From Sedimentitalea todarodis (GTDB lineage Bacteria; Pseudomonadota; Alphaproteobacteria; Rhodobacterales; Rhodobacteraceae), in contig NZ_JASMWN010000004.1 of NCBI RefSeq assembly GCF_032595355.1, positions 209,255 to 273,254 of the forward strand: 64,000 nucleotides of DNA, written 5' to 3'. The notes under the pieces were generated by a model, which made no database searches, had not been told where the DNA came from, and worked only from the letters and a program-made list of their open reading frames with translations. Within the stretch, counting starts at the first letter, position 1; every line of letters starts with the position of its first letter. Below are positions 34,730-43,461 of this stretch, one piece after another. Made by a program: the position numbers and the translations under genes.

Positions 34730-36007
34730 TTGAGCGATTTTGATATGATGGGCCTGCCCGCAAAACTGGTGGCACGCCTTGCGGATATGGGTATTACCGA
34801 TCCGACACCGATCCAGAAACAAGCTATCCCCCATGCGCTGAACGGTCGCGACGTGATGGGTCTGGCGCAGACCGGTACCGGCAAGACGGCGGCCTTTGGC
34901 CTGCCTCTGGTCACCCGGATGCTGGAGTTTGGCAAGAAGCCAGAAAAATACACAGTACGTGGCCTCGTGCTTGCTCCGACCCGCGAGTTGGCCGGGCAGA
35001 TCGCCCAGAACCTGCGGGCGATGTGCGAAAACACGCCGCTCAAGGTTGGCATGGTGGTTGGCGGACAGTCAATCAATGCCCAGATTTCGCGGCTTGAGCG
35101 TGGCACCGATCTTTTGGTCGCGACACCCGGACGATTGATCGACCTGATGGACCGCCGCGCCCTGACGCTGGAAACCTGCAGCTTTCTGGTGCTGGACGAG
35201 GCCGACCAGATGCTGGACCTCGGCTTTATCCATGCGCTGCGCAAGATCGCGGCGATGCTGCCCAAAGAGCGGCAGACCATGCTCTTCTCGGCGACCATGA
35301 ACAAGCAGATGAACGAAATCGCGCAAAGCTATCTCGATCGCCCGATCCGCGTAGAGGTGTCACCGCCGGGCAAAGCGGCCGACAAGGTCACGCAGGAGGT
35401 TCATTTCATCGCCAAGGCGGAAAAGACCAACCTGCTGATCGAGCTCCTGAACAAGCACAAGGACGAGCGCGCATTGGTCTTTGGCCGGACCAAGCATGGA
35501 TCCGAAAAGCTGATGAAGCTGCTCGAAAAGCGCGGCTTTTCAACCGCCTCCATCCACGGCAACAAGAGCCAGGGCCAGCGTGACCGCGCCATCACCGCGT
35601 TCAAGGCGGGTGACATCAAGGTTCTGGTGGCCACGGATGTGGCGGCGCGTGGGCTCGACATTCCGGATGTGAAACACGTCTATAATTTTGACCTGCCCAA
35701 CGTGCCCGACAACTATGTGCACCGCATCGGCCGCACCGCGCGCGCCGGCAAGGATGGCGCGGCTATCGCGTTTTGCGCACCCGACGAGATGGGCGAATTC
35801 AAGGCCATTCAAAAGACCATGGGCACCACAATCCCCGTGGCCTCCGGTCGCCCGTGGGCGCCAAGCGAGGAAGAAAGCAAGCCGAAACAAGGCCGTGGTG
35901 GTCCACGCCGTCACGGTGGTGGCAACGCAGCCGGCAAACCCGGAGGCGGTCAGCGCCGCCGCAGGCCGAACCGCAGCAAGGGCGGCGGGCAAAAATCCGC
36001 AGCTTGA
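34730..36007 (+). CDS. DEAD-box RNA helicase, RhlE-like
   Basis: A 425-residue ATP-dependent RNA helicase, likely in ribosome assembly or RNA decay. Motifs in order: Q motif PTPIQKQAIP, motif I AQTGTGKTAA (about 46), PTRELAGQI, TPGRLID, DEAD (VLDEADQMLDLGF, about 155), SAT, VATDVAARGLDIPDV and HRIGRTARAG (about 331). The tail is rich in Gly, Arg and Lys (GGPRRHGGGNAAGKPGGG), an RNA-binding extension. I place the start at a TTG at 34730, because AAGGA lies seven bases upstream; the first in-frame ATG is at 34745, with no such site. A strong terminator follows. Confidence 0.93.
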   Translation: MSDFDMMGLPAKLVARLADMGITDPTPIQKQAIPHALNGRDVMGLAQTGTGKTAAFGLPLVTRMLEFGKKPEKYTVRGLVLAPTRELAGQIAQNLRAMCENTPLKVGMVVGGQSINAQISRLERGTDLLVATPGRLIDLMDRRALTLETCSFLVLDEADQMLDLGFIHALRKIAAMLPKERQTMLFSATMNKQMNEIAQSYLDRPIRVEVSPPGKAADKVTQEVHFIAKAEKTNLLIELLNKHKDERALVFGRTKHGSEKLMKLLEKRGFSTASIHGNKSQGQRDRAITAFKAGDIKVLVATDVAARGLDIPDVKHVYNFDLPNVPDNYVHRIGRTARAGKDGAAIAFCAPDEMGEFKAIQKTMGTTIPVASGRPWAPSEEESKPKQGRGGPRRHGGGNAAGKPGGGQRRRRPNRSKGGGQKSAA

Positions 36008-36025
36008 CCCGAGCGGACTGAAACC

Positions 36026-36061
36026 GAACGACCGGGGCCACCGCTCCGGTCGTTCCGTTTT
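36026..36061 (+). terminator. rho-independent terminator of the helicase gene
   Basis: GAACGACCGG and CCGGTCGTTC form a perfect 10-base-pair stem around a 10-base loop and are followed by CGTTTT. It begins 18 bases after the helicase stop codon. This is the cleanest terminator I see in the window. Confidence 0.85.
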
Positions 36062-36145
36062 GACGATAGAGCCGCGCGCGGTCCATGTGAACGTGCTGTG
36101 CCTTGACCACCTCTTCCGACAGCTCGAGCGGTCAAGAAAGATCGC

Positions 36146-36379
36146 CTAGAGCGAATCCAACCGGATCTCCACCAAGGCCAATGGATAAACCTGTACGGCC
36201 TGTCCTGGTCGTGTCGCCTTTGCCAGTGACGCTACGTCGATCGGCGCCGCAAGTTCTCGCAGAACCAGTTCCCCGTGTTCCGCGTCGGTATCCGCCCCAT
36301 CCCCATCCGTTCCGTGAAACAGCCGCCGCGATCGGGCGAACCCGACCGCGACCTTGGCCAATGTCATAAGGAGGGCCAT
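36146..36379 (-). CDS. internally deleted copy of the TerB-like protein
   Basis: A 77-residue reading frame that looks like the neighbour upstream with its middle removed. Its start MALLMTLAKVAVGFARSR parallels MSLMGTLAKLAIGYATAR, and its end ELAAPIDVASLAKATRPGQA and VQVYPLALVEIRLD parallel QLAAPVDVESLAADTPEPLK and AQVYSMSLMSIRLD. Residues about 19-196 and the last 36 of the long protein are missing. The ATG comes three bases after the stop of the long gene (TGATCCATG), so it could be translated by coupling. It may be a degenerating tandem duplicate or a functional short form; the open frame and kept hydrophobic pattern leave both possible. Confidence 0.65.
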   Translation of the reverse strand: MALLMTLAKVAVGFARSRRLFHGTDGDGADTDAEHGELVLRELAAPIDVASLAKATRPGQAVQVYPLALVEIRLDSL

Positions 36380-36382
36380 GGA

Positions 36383-37225
36383 TCAGGAATAGAGCGGCTG
36401 AGTCCCCATCTGCAGATGCAGCGCATTCACGGCCTGCTGGTTCAGACCAAGGGCGCGCGCGAGACTGTCCAGATATTCGGCCTCGGACTGACGATCCAGA
36501 CGGATCGACATCAGGGACATGGAATAGACCTGCGCCTTGAGCGGCTCAGGCGTGTCCGCGGCCAGCGATTCGACATCCACGGGCGCCGCCAGCTGGGCGC
36601 GCACGAAGGCGATGTCGTCTGCATTTGCATCGGTGCCGACGGTTTCCATGATCTTGGCCTGTTCGTCGGAATCGATCTCTCCATCTGCCTTCGCCGCCTG
36701 AATCATCGCGCGCAGCATGAGGCCCGCGACCTCTTCGGCCTGGGGTGCGGTCTGGGAGGTGTCGAACTGGTCGATCATTGCGCCGGCACTCTGGCCGCTC
36801 ATCGCAGCGGCTCCGCCCAGTGCGGCCAACACCCCAGCCAGCCCCGGACCACCATCAGGCTTGCTGGACAGCAGACCACCCTTTTCGCCCGCAGCCGCAG
36901 ACCCGCCGCCAGTCAGGGCCGACAGGTCAAAACCGGCCTGCGACGCCATCTTTGAGATCATGTCCTGCATGTTTCCCATGCCGCCGCCCTTGGTCATCTG
37001 GGCGATCATGTCCTGTACGCCGCCCATCCCGGACCCGCTGCCCATCTTCGCCATCATGTCCTGCATGTTACCCATACCGGGTGCCTGATCCGCCTGTGCA
37101 TCGTCTGGCGCGATCTGGGCACCACCAAACAGGGCGCCGACGCCTCCACCGCCAGACATCTTGTCCACGCCTCGTGCCGTCGCATATCCGATCGCCAGCT
37201 TTGCCAGTGTTCCCATCAGACTCAT
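36383..37225 (-). CDS. TerB-like / DUF533 family protein with Met-rich repeats
   Basis: A 280-residue protein with a C-terminal helical TerB-like (DUF533/YebE-type) domain: VAGLMLRAMIQAAKADGEID (about 165) has the acidic DGEID turn of the fold, and LAAPVDVESLA and SIRLDRQSEAEYLDSLA follow. The N-terminus is Gly-rich and holds three repeats of about 16 residues, GMGNMQDMMAKM (50-61), GMGGVQDMIAQM (66-77) and GMGNMQDMISKM (82-93), giving 12 Met in 43 residues. The family is often named tellurite resistance, but no tellurite role is shown for such stand-alone proteins. GGGGAG precedes the ATG. The shortened copy follows after three bases. Confidence 0.78.
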   Translation of the reverse strand: MSLMGTLAKLAIGYATARGVDKMSGGGGVGALFGGAQIAPDDAQADQAPGMGNMQDMMAKMGSGSGMGGVQDMIAQMTKGGGMGNMQDMISKMASQAGFDLSALTGGGSAAAGEKGGLLSSKPDGGPGLAGVLAALGGAAAMSGQSAGAMIDQFDTSQTAPQAEEVAGLMLRAMIQAAKADGEIDSDEQAKIMETVGTDANADDIAFVRAQLAAPVDVESLAADTPEPLKAQVYSMSLMSIRLDRQSEAEYLDSLARALGLNQQAVNALHLQMGTQPLYS

Positions 37226-37340
37226 GTTGGTCTCCCCATCTATTTCAATTTGCTAAAACTACGGGTCACACCGTGACAGAAGTTTGCGGCCTGTGAAGGG
37301 GAAATATTCACAATTTCTGGCGCTGGCGCGCAGGTCAGCC

Positions 37341-38054
37341 CTATTCGGCGGCCAAATCCACCCAGATTGGCAGGTGATCGGATGCAATATGCGCCGGACG
37401 TTCGTCATAGACACCATGCCGTGCCGCAACCAGACCGGCACTCAGCGCGATTCTGTCGAGCGGTCCCATCGGGCGCGGCGACGGAAAGCTGGGACGCGGG
37501 GGAAGAAACTGCATCTTCGGCGCGCACTGATCCAGCACCGGGAGGCGCGACCATTCGTTGAAGTCACCGGCCCAGATCGTGGACATCTCGGGGAGTTCTC
37601 CTGACATTTCCGCCAGGTGTCGTACCTGTCTGCGGCGATACTGGCCGATCAGCCCCAGATGCACCCCAATCACCCTGATGGGTCCCAACGGCGTTTCGAA
37701 CTCGGCCCGAATCGCTCCGCGCGGCTCAAGTCCCGGCAGCGTCATCTGCCCGATGTCCTTCAGCGCAACGCGCAATCCGCGCCAGATAATGGCGTTGCCA
37801 TGCCAACCCAGCGAGCCCGCCCCACCCAGATCGGCAATCTGCCATCCAGCCTCATGCAGAACAAAATGCGGCAACGCTGCGGGCCGGGGCGGCAACCGCT
37901 TGTCAGCCTCTTGCAGTACCGCGATTTCGGCCCCCAGCCCGTCCAGAACCTGCAGAATGCGGCGGGGTTGCCGGCGCAAATCAAGGCCGACGCACTTCTG
38001 GATATTGTAACTGGCCAATCGCAGGCAGTTGGAGGCGGGCGCGTCTGGTTTCAT
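37341..38054 (-). CDS. endonuclease/exonuclease/phosphatase (EEP) family hydrolase
   Basis: A 237-residue metal-dependent phosphodiesterase of the DNase I-like fold. Signature parts are ASYNIQKCVGLD (about 14), VLQEAD (about 46, the magnesium Glu), IGVHLGL, WAGDFNEW (about 162, catalytic Asp and Asn) and SDHLPIWVDL at the C-terminus (the Asp-His pair). No signal peptide is visible, so it should be cytosolic. Substrates in the family range from DNA to phospholipids and inositol phosphates; the sequence does not choose. It stands 115 bases from the TerB-like gene on the same strand and diverges from a DMT transporter gene. Confidence 0.85.
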   Translation of the reverse strand: MKPDAPASNCLRLASYNIQKCVGLDLRRQPRRILQVLDGLGAEIAVLQEADKRLPPRPAALPHFVLHEAGWQIADLGGAGSLGWHGNAIIWRGLRVALKDIGQMTLPGLEPRGAIRAEFETPLGPIRVIGVHLGLIGQYRRRQVRHLAEMSGELPEMSTIWAGDFNEWSRLPVLDQCAPKMQFLPPRPSFPSPRPMGPLDRIALSAGLVAARHGVYDERPAHIASDHLPIWVDLAAE

Positions 38055-38167
38055 GCTGGGGCCGAGGCTGCTACATCACCCCTCTATTGCGGTGTTCGAG
38101 CCGGAACCGCAAGCCCGCGCCGACAAGGATGCTTGACTTGTGAACCAACCACCCGTCCTTTGGACCA

Positions 38168-39043
38168 ATGAATCAAAAGCGCAGCATTGACGGATTTGGG
38201 GCGGCGGCGCTCATCGGGTTCGCCGCAATCCTTGCGTTCAACCAGGTCGTGATCAAGGTCACCGGAGGTGGATTTGGTCCGGTCTTTCAAGCAGGGTTGC
38301 GCTCTGTCGGTGCGACCGTTTTCCTGCTGATCTGGATGCGGGCGCGTGGCCAGGGCCTGACCCCGCCATCGGGAACGGCGGTTTGGGGCGTTGTCTCTGG
38401 CTTCATTTTTTCTTTCGAATTCATATGTATATACATCGCACTTGATCTGACAACCGTGTCGCGCGCTTCGATCCTGTTCTATTCGATGCCGGTCTGGGTG
38501 GCGATTGGGGGGCACCTGCTGCTACCCGGCGAACGGCTAACACCCATCCGCATGGCAGGCCTCTTTCTTGCGCTCTGTGGCGTGGCATTGGCGGTGGCGG
38601 ATCGCAGCAGCGGCGCCGCCAACATCTGGGGCGATTTGCTGGCGCTCGGGGCGGCATTGGGGTGGGCGGCGATTGCCCTCATGGTCCGGGTGACACCGAT
38701 GCAGCAGATGCGCCCGGAGACCCAACTGCTCTGTCAGGTGGCCGTGTCCGCAGTGGTTCTACTGGCGCTTGCACCGCTCTTTGGTCCGCTGATCCGCGAT
38801 CCACAGGCGATTCACTATGCCGGTCTGGCGTTTCAGGCCTTTATTGTTGTCGGGCTGGGTTATCTCATGTGGTTTTGGCTGATGACCATCTATCAGGCCA
38901 ACAGCGTGACCTCTTTTTCCTTCTTGTCACCCGTGCTCGCCGTGCTGTTTGGCTGGCTGATTCTCGGGGAGACCATCGGGCCGCAGATCTGGGGTGCGCT
39001 GGCACTGGTCGCCGTCGGAATCACCCTGATCAACCGCCGCTAG
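38168..39043 (+). CDS. DMT-superfamily (EamA) transporter 3
   Basis: A 291-residue protein with about ten membrane helices. The first EamA half ends with SILFYSMPVWVAIGGHLLLP and a following basic turn; the second ends FSFLSPVLAVLFGWLILGE, the classic pattern with the conserved Glu. It probably exports a small metabolite of unknown identity. Its stop and that of the convergent selO gene share one CTAG (39040-39043), leaving no space for a terminator between them. Confidence 0.88.
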   Translation: MNQKRSIDGFGAAALIGFAAILAFNQVVIKVTGGGFGPVFQAGLRSVGATVFLLIWMRARGQGLTPPSGTAVWGVVSGFIFSFEFICIYIALDLTTVSRASILFYSMPVWVAIGGHLLLPGERLTPIRMAGLFLALCGVALAVADRSSGAANIWGDLLALGAALGWAAIALMVRVTPMQQMRPETQLLCQVAVSAVVLLALAPLFGPLIRDPQAIHYAGLAFQAFIVVGLGYLMWFWLMTIYQANSVTSFSFLSPVLAVLFGWLILGETIGPQIWGALALVAVGITLINRR

Positions 39044-40458
39044 GTGCCACAGAAGGTTGCGGGCACCACTTCGTCCGGTTCAGGCGGCCGCGCCAGATCT
39101 GCGTGCTCTGGCTGATCATCATAAGGACTGGCGAGAACCGTGTTGAGCCTGTGAAACAAGGTAAAGTCACCCTCGACCGCCGCCTCGATCATCTGCTCGA
39201 TCCGGTGATTGCGCGGGATGAAGGCCGGATTCGCCCGTCGCATCACGGCGGTCGGGTCCTGCTCGTCTTTAAGACGTGCCTGCCACGCCGATTGCCAGCC
39301 ATCAAACGCGGTGGGGTCGGTGAACTGATCGCGCGCAGCATCAGTCGCCAAAGCACGGAACGTATTGGTAAAATCAGCCTGGTTTTCCGCCATCCGCGAC
39401 AGCAAATCACTGATCAAGCCGGCATCTTCTGGCCGCGCATCGGTCAATCCGATCTTGGCGCCGAACCCGGCCAGCCAATGCTGACGGATCATGCCAGGCA
39501 TCGCATGCACGATCTCGGTCGCATTCTCGACCGCCGCTTCGCGATCCTCCATTTGCTGGATCAGTGCGGTGGCAAGCTGTGCCAGGTTCCAGACCGCGAT
39601 ATCGGGTTGATTGCTATAGGCATAACGCCCCATCCGATCGATCGAGCTGAACACCGTCGATGCGTCGTAGACGTCCATGAAGGCACAGGGACCATAGTCG
39701 ATGGTTTCTCCCGAAATCGCGCAATTGTCGGTATTCATCACACCGTGGATGAACCCGACGCACATCCATCCAGCGATCAGCCGCGCCTGCGCATCGCGCA
39801 CGGCCGACAGGAGCCCTATTGGCCCTTCCGCATCGGGATAGTGACGCGCGATCGCATAATCCGTCAACCGCTTCAGGCTGTTGGCATCGCTTCGCGCCGC
39901 AAAGATCTGAAAGGTGCCGACGCGCAGGTGGCTCGCGGCGACGCGGGTCAGGACCGCGCCGGGCATCGGCCCCTCGCGATAGACCGGCTCGCCGGTTTCA
40001 ACCGCGGCCAGCGCGCGGGTCGTCGGGATGCCGAGTGCATGCATTGCCTCGCTGACCACATATTCACGCAGCACCGGGCCCAACCATGCGCGCCCGTCAC
40101 CGCCCCGCGAATAGGGTGTACGCCCTGATCCCTTGAGCTGGATATCGCGGCGCACGCCGTCGGTGCCGACGGTTTCGCCCAGCAACACCGCCCGCCCGTC
40201 GCCAAGCTGCGGATTGTACTGGCCAAACTGGTGGCCGGAATACAGTTGCGAGATCGGTGTCGCGCCGTCAGGCAGTGTGTTTCCTGCGAATACCTGCGCC
40301 ATGTCCTCGGCTTCGCCCGGTGCGATTCCCATCAGCGTTGCAAGATCGGTATTGAACGCGATCAGCCTTGGCGCTTTGACCGGGCTTGGTGGTTGCGCGG
40401 AAAAGAATGCGCCCGGCAGGCGCGCATAACTGTTGTCAAAGGGGATGCTAAGGGTCAT
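39040..40458 (-). CDS. selO: protein AMPylase SelO
   Basis: A 472-residue member of the SelO pseudokinase family (YdiU/UPF0061), which transfers AMP from ATP onto Ser, Thr or Tyr of target proteins, with a role in redox stress in studied bacteria. Family blocks include YSGHQFGQYNPQLGDGRA, LKGSGRTPYSRGGDGRA, REYVVSEAMHALGIPTTRA, MNTDNCAISGETIDYGPCAF and PAFIPRNHRIEQMI. The C-terminus ends TFCGT, with Cys where the animal enzyme has selenocysteine. The ATG at 40458 is the family start, though the frame opens to 40617. It diverges from the cupin gene across 46 bases. Confidence 0.95.
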   Translation of the reverse strand: MTLSIPFDNSYARLPGAFFSAQPPSPVKAPRLIAFNTDLATLMGIAPGEAEDMAQVFAGNTLPDGATPISQLYSGHQFGQYNPQLGDGRAVLLGETVGTDGVRRDIQLKGSGRTPYSRGGDGRAWLGPVLREYVVSEAMHALGIPTTRALAAVETGEPVYREGPMPGAVLTRVAASHLRVGTFQIFAARSDANSLKRLTDYAIARHYPDAEGPIGLLSAVRDAQARLIAGWMCVGFIHGVMNTDNCAISGETIDYGPCAFMDVYDASTVFSSIDRMGRYAYSNQPDIAVWNLAQLATALIQQMEDREAAVENATEIVHAMPGMIRQHWLAGFGAKIGLTDARPEDAGLISDLLSRMAENQADFTNTFRALATDAARDQFTDPTAFDGWQSAWQARLKDEQDPTAVMRRANPAFIPRNHRIEQMIEAAVEGDFTLFHRLNTVLASPYDDQPEHADLARPPEPDEVVPATFCGT

Positions 40459-40504
40459 GACTCCTACATAACGACCCGTGACACGATTGCCAGAGACTGC
40501 GCGC

Positions 40505-40924
40505 ATGACAGCCGACGAGATCATCACCCACCTGGGCCTTGCGCCGCATCCGGAAGGCGGCTGGTTCCGGCAGACATGGGTTGCGGAGAATTCCGGCCGA
40601 CCCGGCGGCACCTGCATCTATTTCCTGCTGCAAGGCGATCAGGTCAGCCACTGGCACAGGGTTGATGCAACCGAAATCTGGCTGTTTCACGCGGGCGCGC
40701 CTCTGGTTCTTTCCATCAGCGCAAACATGGACGGCCCCGCGACTGATCACCTGCTGACACCAGACCTGACAAAAGGCGCGCCGCAGATCATCGTGCCCGA
40801 GGACCATTGGCAATCGGCGCAGAGCACTGGCGCACATACGCTGGTCAGCTGCACGGTTTGTCCCGGATTTCAGTTCGAAGGCTTCACCCTCGCACCGCCC
40901 GGATTTGACATCCCACGGAACTGA
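40505..40924 (+). CDS. DUF985 cupin-fold protein
   Basis: A 139-residue one-domain cupin of the DUF985 (cupin_5) type. TADEIITHLGLAPHPEGGWFRQTW is the usual opening, HWHRVDATEIWLFHAGAPLVL carries the cupin strand with its His and Glu residues, and VSCTVCPGFQFEGFTL closes the domain. Related structures bind a metal or small ligand, but the reaction is unknown. The start ATG at 40505 matches the family; a GTG at 40478 is an alternative. It converges on anmK with 52 bases between. Confidence 0.85.
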   Translation: MTADEIITHLGLAPHPEGGWFRQTWVAENSGRPGGTCIYFLLQGDQVSHWHRVDATEIWLFHAGAPLVLSISANMDGPATDHLLTPDLTKGAPQIIVPEDHWQSAQSTGAHTLVSCTVCPGFQFEGFTLAPPGFDIPRN

Positions 40925-40976
40925 GCAGCCCCGGTTCAATATCTCGCGAACAAGGCACCGAACGACTACGTCGCGC

Positions 40977-42101
40977 TTAAACCAGGCTACCTGCGCGCGT
41001 CGGGTTGCTGATCCTGCCGCCGCCAACGGGCCGCTGCACGCCGGTTGTTCCTGGACAGGAAGTCGGCAGCCCCCGCGCCACGCGGACCGCAAGATAGGCA
41101 AAGGCCTGCGCCTCGAGCATGTCGCCATCCAGCCCCACCGCCTCGACCGGCTCGACCGGGCAGTCCAGAGCGGTCGCCAGCATCGCCATCATCACCGGGT
41201 TCAGCCGCCCGCCTCCGGTGACCAGCAACCGGGTCGGTGGTTGCGGGCAAAGGCCAATCCCGCGCACGACTGCGGCGACAGACATGGCCGTCAAAGTGGC
41301 AACGGCATCGACATCGGGCAAACCGTCGACCAGCATCGCGGCCGCCTCAAAATCGTTTCTGTCCAGTGATTTGGGCGGAGTTCGTGCAAAATACGGCTCT
41401 GCGAGAAATCGCTTCAGCGCGCCTTCATCCACGGTACCACGCGCGGCGACGGCGCCGTCCCTGTCCATTTCTGCCCCTAGGCGGGCCTGCATCAGGTCAT
41501 TGATCGGCGCGTTTGCCGGACCGGTGTCAAAGGCCAGCAATGCGCCGTCAGCTTCGGGTTGATCAAATGATGTGTCCACGTAGGTTAGGTTGCCGACACC
41601 GCCAAGGTTGAGGAAACAGATCGGCGCCTGCGCGGCGATCTTGCGGGCACATGCGAAATGACAGAACGGCGCCAGCGGCGCGCCTTCGCCACCTTGCGCG
41701 ACATCGTCGCTGCGGAAGTCCCAGACCACCGGCACGCCCAGCACGTCGGTCAGACTGGCCCCGTCGCCAACCTGAAGCGTCCCGCGTCCGCGTGGTTCAT
41801 GCGCCACGGTCTGGCCGTGAAACCCGACGAGTTCGATCCCTTCGAATTCGGCAATCACCTCGCGATGGGCCGCATCCACAACAGCCGCGGCAGCCGCCAC
41901 TTTGGCGCCAGTCCAGTGCCCGAGGGCCGCGCGCAACACGGCCTTTTCGTCGGTGGAGTAGGCGCGGTATCGACCCGGCCCAGAGGCCGACAGGGTGTGC
42001 CCATCGGTCTCGATCACCGCCGCATCCACACCGTCGAGCGAGGTGCCCGACATCAGCCCGAGCGCCCGCACCGTGCCTGTTCCCTTTGCGGCCTTATCCA
42101 T
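40977..42101 (-). CDS. anmK: anhydro-N-acetylmuramic acid kinase
   Basis: AnmK opens and phosphorylates 1,6-anhydro-MurNAc to MurNAc-6-phosphate in peptidoglycan recycling. The 374-residue protein begins with the ATPase-fold loop ALGLMSGTSLDGVDAAVIE, then VGFHGQTVAHEPRGRGTLQVGDG, VVWDFRSDDVAQGGEGAPL (with the catalytic Asp of this family), FLNLGGVGNLTYV, FDTGPANAPINDLM and LLVTGGGRLNPVMM. Because NagZ at 56020-57024 releases the sugar that AnmK uses, the window carries two steps of one pathway. It diverges from tyrS with 63 bases between starts. Confidence 0.95.
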   Translation of the reverse strand: MDKAAKGTGTVRALGLMSGTSLDGVDAAVIETDGHTLSASGPGRYRAYSTDEKAVLRAALGHWTGAKVAAAAAVVDAAHREVIAEFEGIELVGFHGQTVAHEPRGRGTLQVGDGASLTDVLGVPVVWDFRSDDVAQGGEGAPLAPFCHFACARKIAAQAPICFLNLGGVGNLTYVDTSFDQPEADGALLAFDTGPANAPINDLMQARLGAEMDRDGAVAARGTVDEGALKRFLAEPYFARTPPKSLDRNDFEAAAMLVDGLPDVDAVATLTAMSVAAVVRGIGLCPQPPTRLLVTGGGRLNPVMMAMLATALDCPVEPVEAVGLDGDMLEAQAFAYLAVRVARGLPTSCPGTTGVQRPVGGGRISNPTRAGSLV

Positions 42102-42164
42102 GGCCTTTTCCTTTGCTCAACTGCCGCCTATACACTGCCCCGCAACACCAGCCTGAGGCAAGCC

Positions 42165-43418
42165 ATGACCTACCATCCCAAATCAGATTTCATCGCGACG
42201 ATGATCGAGCGCGGTTTTCTCGCCGATTGCACCGATTATCAGGGCCTTGACGATGCTCTGATCGCCGGGATCGTACCGGGCTATATCGGGTTCGATGCGA
42301 CCGCCAAATCGCTGCATGTCGGATCCCTGATCCAGATCATGACCCTGCGCTGGCTGCAAAAGTCCGGCGGCAAGCCGATCACGCTGATGGGCGGTGGCAC
42401 GACGAAAGTGGGCGATCCCAGCTTTCGTGCCGACGAACGCCCGCTGCTCACACCGGCGCAGATTGACGACAACATCAGCGGTATCCAGAAGGTCTTTGCC
42501 AAGTATCTCGACTATGGCGATGGCCCGAATGATGCATTGATGATCAACAATGCCGAATGGCTGGATGAGCTGAACTATCTCGAATTCCTTCGCGACATCG
42601 GTCGGCATTTCAGCGTCAATCGGATGCTGTCCTTTGAGTCGGTGAAATCGCGGCTGGACCGGGAACAATCCCTGTCCTTTCTCGAATTCAACTACATGAT
42701 CCTGCAAGCCTATGATTTCCTTGAGTTGAACCGCCGTTACGGCTGTCTGGTACAGTTTGGCGGCTCGGACCAATGGGGCAATATCGTCAACGGCATCGAC
42801 CTGACGCGCCGAGTTCTGGATCACGAGATCTACGGGCTGACCACGCCGTTGCTCACCACGTCGGACGGCAAGAAGATGGGCAAGACCGCCGATGGCGCGA
42901 TCTGGCTCAATGCTGACATGCGCAGCCCTTATGAGTTCTGGCAGTTCTGGCGCAATACGACGGATGCGGATGTGGGCCGCTTCCTCAAGCTCTACACCGA
43001 GATGCCGGTTGACGAATGCAACCGTCTGGGTGCGCTCGAGGGGCAAGAGATCAACGAGGCAAAAATCGTCCTCGCCAACGCAGTCACGACCCTGTGCCAT
43101 GGGGCCGATGCCGCAGCCACCGCGCAGGAGACGGCGCATGAAGTGTTCGCGAAAGGCGGGGTTGGCGATGACCTTCCAACGCTCGACCTGTCGCGCGCGG
43201 AACTCGGCGATGGCATTTCCATCGTGCAGGTCATCGTACGCTCGGGGCTTGCGAAATCGGGGAAAGAGGCCAAGCGCCTGATTGCCGAACATGGGGTACG
43301 GATCGACGATGCGCCCTTGACCGACGCCGGACTGATGCTCGACGCCGCGGCGTTGTCGTCGCCAATCAAGCTGAGCGCGGGCAAGAAGCGCCACGTGTTG
43401 GTGCAACTGTCGGACTAG
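42165..43418 (+). CDS. tyrS: tyrosyl-tRNA synthetase
   Basis: A 417-residue class I synthetase that charges tRNA-Tyr. The HIGH-type site reads HVGS (51-54) within YIGFDATAKSLHVGSLIQ, and the KMSKS-type loop reads KMGKT (about 236) in TSDGKKMGKTADGAIWLN. FLELNRRYGCLVQFGGSDQWGN is the tyrosine-site block. The C-terminal S4-type RNA-binding domain (about 350-415) includes VRSGLAKSGKEAKRLIAEHGVRI. The start ATG at 42165 was chosen; the frame is open to 41658, but that part is antisense to anmK. A non-coding hairpin lies just downstream. Confidence 0.97.
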   Translation: MTYHPKSDFIATMIERGFLADCTDYQGLDDALIAGIVPGYIGFDATAKSLHVGSLIQIMTLRWLQKSGGKPITLMGGGTTKVGDPSFRADERPLLTPAQIDDNISGIQKVFAKYLDYGDGPNDALMINNAEWLDELNYLEFLRDIGRHFSVNRMLSFESVKSRLDREQSLSFLEFNYMILQAYDFLELNRRYGCLVQFGGSDQWGNIVNGIDLTRRVLDHEIYGLTTPLLTTSDGKKMGKTADGAIWLNADMRSPYEFWQFWRNTTDADVGRFLKLYTEMPVDECNRLGALEGQEINEAKIVLANAVTTLCHGADAAATAQETAHEVFAKGGVGDDLPTLDLSRAELGDGISIVQVIVRSGLAKSGKEAKRLIAEHGVRIDDAPLTDAGLMLDAAALSSPIKLSAGKKRHVLVQLSD

Positions 43419-43461
43419 AAAGTTCCACGTATGATCCGGGCCATCCGGGATGACCCAACAG

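Noticed and set aside
34327..35304. Extension of fur upstream, about 326 residues
   Set aside because: It is antisense to the helicase gene; Fur proteins are about 140 residues, and MTDTIITRCEAKGLRMT at 34326 is the normal start.
41658..42164. N-terminal extension of tyrS by about 170 residues
   Set aside because: The stretch is antisense to anmK, is Arg/His/Gly-rich without structure, and the family start fits at 42165.
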